A DNA stretch of 17,939 nt from Candidatus Acetothermia bacterium (GTDB lineage Bacteria > Bipolaricaulota > Bipolaricaulia > RBG-16-55-9 > DRXL01). The DNA lies in NCBI GenBank assembly GCA_028275205.1, contig JAPWVB010000013.1:1-17939 (forward strand), written 5' to 3'. Below the pieces are notes generated by a model. That model searched no databases and was not told where the DNA came from. It worked only from the letters and a program-made list of their open reading frames with translations. Shown here piece by piece: positions 12,375 through 17,939 of this stretch. The translations under genes and the position numbers were made by a program. Numbering within the stretch: position 1 is the first letter of the stretch; every line of letters begins with the position of its first letter.

Positions 12375-14836
12375 CACTCGCCTCCTGTGGGAGCAGTAAC
12401 GACTGTGGGAGCCGGCCGCTTGGTCCCTTCAGCAAGCATCTTTAGCGATGGCCGGAAGCGCTTCAACAAGAGCGTGTTGAGCGTGACCGACACGGAGCTT
12501 GTCGCCATGAAGAACGCCGCAAGCTCTGGGCTGACCACGATCTTCGCGAGGGGATAGAGCAAGCCCGCCGCAATGGGAATCCCTAACGTATTATAGATGA
12601 ACGCCCAGAAGAGATTCTGTTTGACTTTGCGCATCGTCGCCTTGGCGATCTCTATGGCCACGACCACGTCGCGCAGGTCCTCTTTGATGAGGATGACGTG
12701 GCCGGTCTCTTTGGCGATGTCCGTCCCTGAACCGATAGCTATGCCCACATCGGCCTGGGCGAGCGCCGGGGCGTCATTGATCCCGTCGCCGACCATGGCC
12801 ACGCGCTGGCCCTGGGCTTGGAGCTTCTTGATCTCTTCGGCTTTATCTTGAGGAAGAACTTCAGCGAGAACGCGATCGATGCCCAGCTGGCGCGCGATCG
12901 CTTCGGCGGTGCGCCTATTGTCCCCGGTGATCATCACGACGGAGAGACCCAACCGATGGAGCTGCTGCACTGCTTCGATAGAATACTCTTTCAGCGTGTC
13001 GGCCACGGCGATCAAGCCCAGGGCTTTCCTGTCGAGAGCCACGAACATCACGGTCTTGCCATCTTGCTCTAGCGTTTCAGCGTGAGCCAAGAGAGCTGAA
13101 ATATCCACGCCGCGCTCGGCCATGAGCTTGCGGTTGCCCAGCAGAATCTCTTTCCCTTGATAGCGAGCCTCTACTCCATGTCCGGGGATAGCGTTGAAGC
13201 TTTCTGCCGGCGGAATCTCTATATTGTGCTCCTGGGCGGCGCGCACGATGGCCTCGCCCAGAGGGTGCTCAGAGTTCTTCTCAGCGATGGCCGCCAGGCG
13301 CAGCACCTCTAGCTCTTCGACCCTCACCCCCATCCCCTCTCCCCTTACCTCTCCCTGCCCCTCTCCGCAAGCGGAGAGGGAACGGGTGAGGTAGGGGTGA
13401 GGGGTGATCACATCCGTCACCGAGGGCTCGCCCTTGGTGAGCGTGCCCGTCTTGTCAAAGACGATGGTCGTCAGCTTGCTTGCCGCTTCGATGGCGTCAG
13501 CGCCCTTGAAGAGCACGCCGTGCTCGGCGGCCTTCCCCGTGCCAGCCATCATCGCGCTGGGAGTCGCTAACCCCACCGCGCACGGGCACGAGATCACCAA
13601 GACGGTGATCGAGAGCAAGAGCGAAAACCCAAAGACCCCGATCTCCCCAAGCTTATGGGGGCTGAGCAGAAAGCTCGTGCTGGGATCGAAGAAGGCGTTA
13701 TACCCCACAAAGAACCAGAAGATAAAAACGAGCAGCGCCAGGGCGTGCACTCCTAAGATGAAGTGCCCGGCGACCCAGTCGGCAAGCCTTTGGATGGGAG
13801 CTTTCGAGGTCTGCGCATCTTCGACGAGCTTTATGATTTGTGCCAGCGCCGTCTCTCTGCCGACTTTGGTCGCCCGAAATCTGAAGGAGCCGGTCTTGTT
13901 CATCGTGCCGCCGATGACTTCGTCGCCGGCCTTCTTCTCCACGGGCATGGACTCCCCAGTGATCATAGACTCGTCTACAGCAGAGTAGCCCTCCAACACA
14001 ACGCCGTCCACGGGGATGCGCTCGCCGGGGCGCACGATCACGATATCCCCGACTTGCACGGCTTCGGCGGGGATCTCTTGCTCCTGCCCGTTCCGTAAGA
14101 CGCGCGCGACTTTGGGCTGTAAGCTCATTAATTTTCTGATCGCCTCGCTGGTCCGTCCGCGGGTCAGCGCTTCCAAGAAGCGCCCCAGCACGATGAACGT
14201 CGTCAGCAGGGCTGCCGACTCATAGAACGTCGCGCCCTCGCCGCCAAAGCCTGCCGTGGGCCAGAGCGTGTTGATCACCGCGATCAGATACGCTGCGCCG
14301 ATCCCCGTCGCGTACAAGAGATTCATATCGGTGACGCCGGCGCGCAACCCGCGCCAACTGTTGACAAAGAACTGCCGCCCCGGCCCAAAGACGATGGGCG
14401 TCGTCAGCAGCCCCAAGAGAAACTTATTGCCGAGCCATTCCGGCACAAAGTACGGGAAGATCCAATAGTCCCGGAACGTCCCAAGCATAATGATCGCGCT
14501 CAACGGGGCAGCGAACGCCAGATAGAACCCTTGGCGCTTTATCTCTCGCTGGCGGGCCTCGCGCTCGCGATCTACGGCCTCCCTGGCCTCGACGATAGGG
14601 GCAGCCTCATAGCCCACCTCACGAACGGCTTGTGCCATCTGCTCGAGCGAGACTTGGGAGGGGTCGAACTCGACCTTGGCCGTGCCCGTGGCGAGATTCA
14701 CAATGGCTTGCGAGACCCCCGGCAGCTCGCGCAACGCCCGCTCCACGTGCGCCACACACGAGGCGCAGGTCATCCCCGTGACTTGGAGAGTCGCTTGCTG
14801 CGCCGCTGATCTCTGGCTGTCTTCGTGGTGGATCAT
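12374..14836 (-). CDS. copA: P1B-type Cu+ exporting ATPase, carrying an in-frame palindromic repeat
   Basis: Exports Cu+ (and probably Ag+) from the cytoplasm. Its 820 residues hold an N-terminal heavy-metal domain with GMTCASC (21-27), eight membrane helices, TGES (293-296), the copper site CPC (418-420), the phosphorylation site DKTGTLT (461-467), SEHP (522-525), GDGIND (683-688), YN (748-749) in helix 7 and MATSSVS (778-784) in helix 8. The YN and M-x-x-SS residues mark the Cu+ subgroup. Start ATG 14836 follows AAGGGTGA; the GTG at 14869 lies inside the operator and is rejected. Residues about 478-505 are encoded by a nested palindromic repeat (13321-13403). They are absent from normal CopA and sit between the phosphorylation and nucleotide-binding domains. 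A strong promoter and a CsoR-type operator precede the gene. Confidence 0.95.
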   Translation of the reverse strand: MIHHEDSQRSAAQQATLQVTGMTCASCVAHVERALRELPGVSQAIVNLATGTAKVEFDPSQVSLEQMAQAVREVGYEAAPIVEAREAVDREREARQREIKRQGFYLAFAAPLSAIIMLGTFRDYWIFPYFVPEWLGNKFLLGLLTTPIVFGPGRQFFVNSWRGLRAGVTDMNLLYATGIGAAYLIAVINTLWPTAGFGGEGATFYESAALLTTFIVLGRFLEALTRGRTSEAIRKLMSLQPKVARVLRNGQEQEIPAEAVQVGDIVIVRPGERIPVDGVVLEGYSAVDESMITGESMPVEKKAGDEVIGGTMNKTGSFRFRATKVGRETALAQIIKLVEDAQTSKAPIQRLADWVAGHFILGVHALALLVFIFWFFVGYNAFFDPSTSFLLSPHKLGEIGVFGFSLLLSITVLVISCPCAVGLATPSAMMAGTGKAAEHGVLFKGADAIEAASKLTTIVFDKTGTLTKGEPSVTDVITPHPYLTRSLSACGEGQGEVRGEGMGVRVEELEVLRLAAIAEKNSEHPLGEAIVRAAQEHNIEIPPAESFNAIPGHGVEARYQGKEILLGNRKLMAERGVDISALLAHAETLEQDGKTVMFVALDRKALGLIAVADTLKEYSIEAVQQLHRLGLSVVMITGDNRRTAEAIARQLGIDRVLAEVLPQDKAEEIKKLQAQGQRVAMVGDGINDAPALAQADVGIAIGSGTDIAKETGHVILIKEDLRDVVVAIEIAKATMRKVKQNLFWAFIYNTLGIPIAAGLLYPLAKIVVSPELAAFFMATSSVSVTLNTLLLKRFRPSLKMLAEGTKRPAPTVVTAPTGGE
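13321..13403. repeat. Nested palindromic repeat (module B inside module A), in frame inside copA
   Basis: The outer arms CCCTCACCCC (13321-13330) and GGGGTGAGGG (13394-13403) are exact complements. Inside them lies a 46-bp module B copy (13347-13392) with core arms CCCTCTCCGC (13359-13368) and GCGGAGAGGG (13371-13380) around a two-base loop. It keeps the copA frame and adds roughly 27 residues, including LTRSLSACGEGQGEVRGEG. Module A is less complete on its right side than in the intergenic copy at 16886. Confidence 0.8.
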
Positions 14837-14860
14837 AATCTTCACCCTTGATGTGGTATC

Positions 14861-14878
14861 CCACCCCACCTGGGGTGG
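14861..14878 (-). promoter_or_regulatory. CsoR-type copper operator upstream of copA
   Basis: A perfect inverted repeat CCACCCC / GGGGTGG with a four-base centre, extended on one side by GGGATAC when read on the minus strand. This C-tract/G-tract palindrome, and the run TGGGGTGGGATAC, closely resemble published operators of the Cu+-sensing repressor CsoR, as I recall for the Mycobacterium tuberculosis site. It lies just downstream of the predicted transcription start, where a bound repressor would block copA transcription until Cu+ releases it. No csoR gene is in the window. Confidence 0.65.
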
Positions 14879-14887
14879 ACAGAGCCT

Positions 14888-14916
14888 AGTATAGCCGACC
14901 CACGCTCTCGTGTCAA
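14888..14916 (-). promoter_or_regulatory. Strong sigma70-like promoter for copA
   Basis: On the minus strand a perfect TTGACA (14916-14911) is followed after exactly 17 bases by TATACT (14893-14888; five of six matches). Transcription should start near 14881, giving a leader of about 45 bases that begins at the CsoR-type palindrome. An inverted repeat (ACGCTCTCGT 14902-14911 / ACGAGCGT 14933-14940) surrounds the -35 region. Confidence 0.8.
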
Positions 14917-14955
14917 TTTATATCTTGCTGCTACGAGCGTCGCAACGGCCCTAGG

Positions 14956-16152
14956 TCACTCATAGCGTAGGGCCTCTACCGGCGGGAGCTTGGCGGCCTC
15001 GCGCGCGGGGAAGAACCCCGACAGCGCCCCCAACGCGAACGAGAAGACCAGAACACTCAGCATCAGCCCCGGCGAAAACCCCACTTCGAGAGCCGTCCCC
15101 GGCAAAAAGATCGGCGCAAGCAGCTTGATGCCCAGAGCGATCCCTAAGCCCACGAACGCTCCAAGCAACCCGCCGATCAGCCCCATGAAGCCCGACTCCA
15201 ATAGAAAGAGCATCAAAATATGTCGTCGGCGCGCTCCTACGGCCTTCATCACGCCGATCTCGCGCGTGCGCTCCAACACAGCCGTGTACATCGTATTCAT
15301 CACGCCGACACCGCCCACCAGAAGCGAGATCGCGGCGATCCCGCCCAAGGCTGCTTGAATAATCCCCACCAAGTTCTGCATGAGATCGAGCATCTCGCCC
15401 GTCGTATGGACGTTAAGATCGTCCTTGCCGCGCTGCTCTCTGACGATGCGGCGGACTTCCTTGGCGATGGAGTTGACGTCATGGCCGGCGTGCCCATGCT
15501 GGGCCGTGCGAATCAAGACCAACGAGAGCTTGTCGCCCTCGCCAAATAACTCTTGCAGCGTCGCTATGGGGATCATAATCGCATAGTTGACGTCGGGGTC
15601 AGCGCGCTTCTCTAAGATGCCCACGACCTCAAACTCCAGCGTCTCGATCACGAACGTATCGCCCACGGCAAGCCCCAAATCTTGAGCGATGGTGCTTCCC
15701 AAGACGGCTGTCTGGCGTTCGCCTGGCTTGAGCGACCGCCCCAGCGCGGGCTTGTAGTAGTTGCTGAACGATTGCATCAGTTCCGGCGCTATTCCCCACG
15801 TCAAGAGATACCCCTCGCGGCGTCCCGCGCTGATATAGGGCGTCTTCACCAAGACGCCGCCGACGGCTTCGACACCGGGGATATTCTTAATCGGGGCTAA
15901 GTCCAACTGAAACGTGTGCGCGCCGAGCAACGCCCCCATGCCCAAGCGATGCTCGCCATGCCCGGCGATCATCACGACGTTATAGCCGAAGGCTTCAAAC
16001 TCTTGCGTGATAGACCTTTGCATCCCTTGGCCCAGGGAGACCAGCGCGACTACGGCAGCTACGCCGATCAAGATGCCCACGATCGTGAGCCAGCTGCGCT
16101 TGGGCCGATGGCGCAGATTGCGCACCGACAGTCTGATATTATCGAGAAGCAT
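14956..16152 (-). CDS. ABC transporter permease, MacB/LolC-E (FtsX-like) type
   Basis: 398 residues. It has an N-terminal membrane helix (about 18-40: LTIVGILIGVAAVVALVSLG), a long outer domain of the MacB-PCD type (about 45-255), then three membrane helices of an FtsX domain, with ISLLVGGVGVMNTMYTAVLERTREIGV in parts and the closing FPAREAAKLPPVEALRYE. That C-terminal run is a hallmark of this family. These permeases use ATP for mechanical work outside the membrane, such as moving lipoproteins or expelling peptides and drugs, rather than making a channel. ATG 16152 is chosen because AGGAGG lies five bases upstream; the GTG at 16158 overlaps that site. It overlaps the ATPase gene by 14 bases. 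No MacA-like adaptor is visible. The cargo is unknown. Confidence 0.88.
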   Translation of the reverse strand: MLLDNIRLSVRNLRHRPKRSWLTIVGILIGVAAVVALVSLGQGMQRSITQEFEAFGYNVVMIAGHGEHRLGMGALLGAHTFQLDLAPIKNIPGVEAVGGVLVKTPYISAGRREGYLLTWGIAPELMQSFSNYYKPALGRSLKPGERQTAVLGSTIAQDLGLAVGDTFVIETLEFEVVGILEKRADPDVNYAIMIPIATLQELFGEGDKLSLVLIRTAQHGHAGHDVNSIAKEVRRIVREQRGKDDLNVHTTGEMLDLMQNLVGIIQAALGGIAAISLLVGGVGVMNTMYTAVLERTREIGVMKAVGARRRHILMLFLLESGFMGLIGGLLGAFVGLGIALGIKLLAPIFLPGTALEVGFSPGLMLSVLVFSFALGALSGFFPAREAAKLPPVEALRYE

Positions 16153-16846
16153 AGACACCTCCTACAATAACATTTGCAGCGACTTCTTCGACGAGCCGGC
16201 CGTCTCGAATGCGCACGATGCGCTGGGCATAGGCTGCCGCCTCGGGGTTGTGCGTCACTAGGATGATCGTCTTCCCTTCGCGGTGGAGTTGCGCCAGGAG
16301 CTCTAAGATCGCTTTGCCGGATTCCGAGTCCAGGTTGCCCGTGGGCTCGTCAGCGAGAATGATCTCTGGATCGTTGGCAAGCGCCCGGGCGATGGCGACC
16401 CGCTGGCGCTCCCCGCCGGAGAGCTGCGCGGGCTTATGGTGCAGTCTTCCGTCCAGCCCGACCTTGCGCAGGAGCTCTGCTGCACGAGCGCGGCGCTTTT
16501 CGCGCGGAACCCCCTGAAAGAACAGGGGCAGCTCGACATTTTCTTGCGCCGTCAACGTCGGGATGAGATTGAACGTCTGAAAGACAAAGCCCACTTTCTT
16601 GCCCCGAATTTGCGCGAGCGTGTCCTCGTCAAGCGTAGTGATATCTTTTCCGTCGAGCTGGACGACGCCGTCGCTGGGCAGATCCAAGCATCCCAATAGA
16701 TGCATCAGGGTAGATTTTCCCGACCCTGACGGCCCCATGATCGCCACGAACTCCCCAGGGTGGATCGTGAGGTTGATGCCGCGCAGGGCCGGGACGCTCA
16801 CTTCCCCCATCGGATAGACTTTGTGGACGTTCTTCAGCTCAATCAT
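16139..16846 (-). CDS. ABC transporter ATPase, MacB/LolD type
   Basis: A 235-residue ATPase partner of the downstream permease. Walker A is GPSGSGKST (38-46), the Q-loop Gln is 90 (FVFQTFNLIP), the signature LSGGE is 142-146, Walker B ILADEPTGNLDS is about 163-174 and the switch His is 199 (VTHN). The sequences FVFQTFNLIPTLTAQENVELPL and DEPTGNLDS (in parts) are typical of the LolD/MacB/FtsE-like group. ATG 16846 follows AAAGGAGA with a proper gap; the longer frame to 16894 runs into the palindromic repeat and is rejected. The last 14 bases overlap the permease start. It follows the secreted-protein gene after a 150-base gap filled mainly by a repeat. Confidence 0.93.
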   Translation of the reverse strand: MIELKNVHKVYPMGEVSVPALRGINLTIHPGEFVAIMGPSGSGKSTLMHLLGCLDLPSDGVVQLDGKDITTLDEDTLAQIRGKKVGFVFQTFNLIPTLTAQENVELPLFFQGVPREKRRARAAELLRKVGLDGRLHHKPAQLSGGERQRVAIARALANDPEIILADEPTGNLDSESGKAILELLAQLHREGKTIILVTHNPEAAAYAQRIVRIRDGRLVEEVAANVIVGGVYASR

Positions 16847-16885
16847 CGCAGTCTCCTTTCCAGGCTTCGCCTGGACTGTGCACCC

Positions 16886-16986
16886 GGCCCTCACCCCCGG
16901 CCCCTCTCACCTCACCCGTTCCCTCTCTGCGAGCGGAGAGGGTCAGGGTGAGGTCGGGAGAGGGGTGGCCGCAGGCCGGGGTGAGG
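16886..16986. repeat. Nested palindromic repeat (module B inside module A), intergenic
   Basis: The left outer part 16886-16908 is identical over 23 bases to the tilS copy (3881-3903). Then comes a full 46-bp module B (16909-16954) with core GCGAGCGGAGAGGG, and then the right outer part (GGGAGAGGGG, an extra TGGCCGCAGGCC hairpin, GGGGTGAGG). It fills most of the gap between the secreted-protein gene and the ABC ATPase gene. It could form a stable RNA structure that lowers read-through or protects the mRNA end. Confidence 0.8.
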
Positions 16987-16996
16987 ACCATTCAGT

Positions 16997-17590
16997 TTAA
17001 GGCTTCCGTTCGACGCTCACGAGCTCGGTGAGCGCGACAAGCGTCCATTTGTCGCCCTCTTTTTTCTCGATGCGCAACAGTGGCGGATACGGAAGGATCT
17101 TGCGCGACTCCAGATCGCTGATGGCGACGATCGCCCGTTGGTCTTCGAACTTCGGGTGGGTGTAGATCCCCTTCACGGCCTTGACGCCGCCGATCACGAC
17201 TTCTTCAGAAGTGACGAGCTTTGCGCCTTCTGGGAGCAAGATCTCTCTGTTGGGTTGGACCTCGCGATTGTCTAAGGCGCTGATGGGCGTCATGTCCAGA
17301 TACCCCTTGGGGACGTGGGCAAAGCCGTGCGAGAAGACCAGCACCTGAAGCTGCGCAGAATCTGCCAGCAGCTCAAAAGTCTCGGTCACTTTGAACTTGG
17401 ACCCTTCAGGCACGATCTTCAACGTGAGGGTCGCGGGACTGGGATCGTTCTCCATGTTCGTCAGGCGATAGATCACTGTGAGCGTTCCCCCGCTGTAGGG
17501 GCCGATGCCGAAGACCTGGGCCAGCGCCCAGCCGCCACCGATGAGCATGAGCAGCGTCAGACCAGCGAATGTAGCATGAAGCCTCTTCAT
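16997..17590 (-). CDS. Secreted protein of unknown function beside the ABC exporter
   Basis: 197 residues with a clear signal peptide (MKRLHATFAGLTLLMLIGGG then WALAQ; cut predicted after Ala24). The mature part is rich in beta strands: TLTVIYRL, ATLTLKIVPEGSKFKVTETF, AQLQVLVFSHGFAHV, AKLVTSEEVVIGG, then a C-terminal RIEKKEGDKWTLVALTELVSVE. There are no Cys and no lipobox, so it is probably a free protein outside the cytoplasmic membrane. The pattern recalls LolA-like or other hydrophobic-cargo beta folds, but I cannot assign a family. The start ATG 17590 has a strong AAGGAGG four bases upstream. It precedes the ABC ATPase and permease genes on the same strand, so it may be a periplasmic partner of that exporter. 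Confidence 0.75.
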   Translation of the reverse strand: MKRLHATFAGLTLLMLIGGGWALAQVFGIGPYSGGTLTVIYRLTNMENDPSPATLTLKIVPEGSKFKVTETFELLADSAQLQVLVFSHGFAHVPKGYLDMTPISALDNREVQPNREILLPEGAKLVTSEEVVIGGVKAVKGIYTHPKFEDQRAIVAISDLESRKILPYPPLLRIEKKEGDKWTLVALTELVSVERKP

Positions 17591-17612
17591 AAAGCCTCCT
17601 TCTGTTTGGTTA

Positions 17613-17628
17613 GGGCTTTCTCAAGCCC
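17613..17628 (-). other. Small hairpin between the Cys/His-rich gene and the secreted-protein gene
   Basis: GGGCTT and AAGCCC form a perfect six-base stem with a four-base loop in the 83-base gap, 11 bases before the Shine-Dalgarno site of the gene starting at 17590. There is no U-tract, so it is not a clear terminator. It may mark the end of the upstream gene or affect translation. Confidence 0.3.
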
Positions 17629-17673
17629 GAAATGAGATAAAGTGAAAAAGAAACTGAAACGCTAAGAGAGGCT

Positions 17674-17937
17674 TTAGAGAGTAGGAGGATGCCACAGGAG
17701 CGCGAGGAAGATGAGGCCCTTCTCCTGTGGTTCGACGACGGTCAGAGACAGATAGAGTGTGTAGGAGCCAAGGTCAGCGATGGCGCTGGGCAGAGCAGGG
17801 CAAGCCCCACAGCAGAGATCTCCGTGAAAACTGGGAGCGCCATCGTCCTGCTCGCAGCAGGGGTGGTGCAGCGGCGTGACTGTCGACGATGATGAGGAAT
17901 GGCCATGCGCGCTGTGCCCTAAGCGCTCTGGAAGCGG
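17674..17937 (-). CDS. C-terminal part of a Cys/His-rich, probably secreted protein (cut by window edge)
   Basis: An open minus-strand frame of 87 codons enters from the window edge and stops with TAA at 17676-17674. It contains no start codon in frame, so the beginning lies outside. The visible part is rich in His and Cys: HSAHGHSSSS, LHHPCCEQDDG, then FHGDLCCGACPALP, followed by a hydrophobic beta-like stretch (YTLYLSLTVVE) and the end LALLWHPPTL. The order H-rich, CC, CxxCP and a Pro-rich tail resembles small exported metal-resistance proteins of the DUF2946/CzcI-like kind. This is by eye and not certain. It is upstream of the secreted-protein and ABC genes on the same strand. The smaller overlapping plus-strand frame at 17689-17892 has no such features. 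Confidence 0.5.
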   Translation of the reverse strand, partial: PLPERLGHSAHGHSSSSSTVTPLHHPCCEQDDGAPSFHGDLCCGACPALPSAIADLGSYTLYLSLTVVEPQEKGLIFLALLWHPPTL

Positions 17938-17939
17938 CT

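Noticed and set aside
12145..12435. A 96-residue minus-strand frame overlapping copA and the 72-aa gene
   Set aside because: It is low-quality sequence in a shifted frame; the 72-aa frame has membrane helices and an AGGAGG site.
12404..14012. Plus-strand frames opposite copA, such as 13404-13988
   Set aside because: They are antisense shadows of a strongly conserved ATPase and lack ribosome sites and domain features.
3881..16986. CRISPR array or tandem repeat
   Set aside because: The repeats are single, dispersed palindromes without regular spacers.

Overview
This window looks like a piece of chromosome from an uncultured, fairly GC-rich bacterium. It is bacterial: it has TilS, RuvB, IspF, an RseP-type protease, Shine-Dalgarno sites and sigma70-like promoters. 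The pair of secreted beta-helix proteins, the lack of synteny with model organisms and the overall gene style made me think of Bipolaricaulota (Acetothermia/OP1). That is an impression, not a proof. No rRNA, tRNA, CRISPR array, integrase or transposase was seen.

Layout. (1) 1-1543, plus strand: two tandem secreted right-handed beta-helix (NosD/PbH1-like) proteins, the first cut by the window edge. (2) 1769-2254, plus: ispF of the MEP isoprenoid pathway, converging on (3) a minus-strand operon read 5658 to 2284: an 83-aa conserved-type protein, a clan AA aspartic protease, tilS and rseP, mostly with overlapping or closely spaced ends. (4) 5775-6794, plus: ruvB, divergent from that operon and probably translated from a leaderless or nearly leaderless mRNA. 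(5) 6743-14836, minus: a metal-handling island. In transcription order it holds copA behind a strong promoter and a CsoR-type operator, a 72-aa membrane protein, two gene remnants (one the N-terminus of a methyltransferase), a DUF155/RMD1 protein, a DUF302 protein, a Met/Trp/Gly-rich four-helix membrane protein, a SAM methyltransferase, a cadA/zntA-type P-type ATPase and a GDCCVxC zinc-ribbon-like protein. The last gene runs antisense into the end of ruvB. (6) 14956-17939, minus: a MacB/LolCDE-like ABC permease and ATPase, a secreted protein of unknown function, and the C-terminal part of a Cys/His-rich protein cut by the window edge.

The most unusual thing is a family of GC-rich palindromic repeats. 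It has two modules: an outer hairpin 'A' (arms like GGCCCTCACCCC / GGGGTGAGGG) and a 46-bp palindrome 'B' (ACCTC...GAGGT). Module A alone lies in frame inside tilS. Module B alone forms the last seven codons and stop of ispF. B nested inside A lies in frame inside copA and again between the ABC ATPase gene and the secreted-protein gene. The elements sit at protein domain boundaries and add about 21 to 28 residues, much like the in-frame palindromic elements known from Rickettsia.

Functionally, copA and cadA export Cu+ and Zn2+/Cd2+/Pb2+. The small Cys-, Met- and His-rich proteins around them probably help bind or sense metal. No metal-responsive regulator gene is in the window, although the operator in front of copA predicts a CsoR protein elsewhere.
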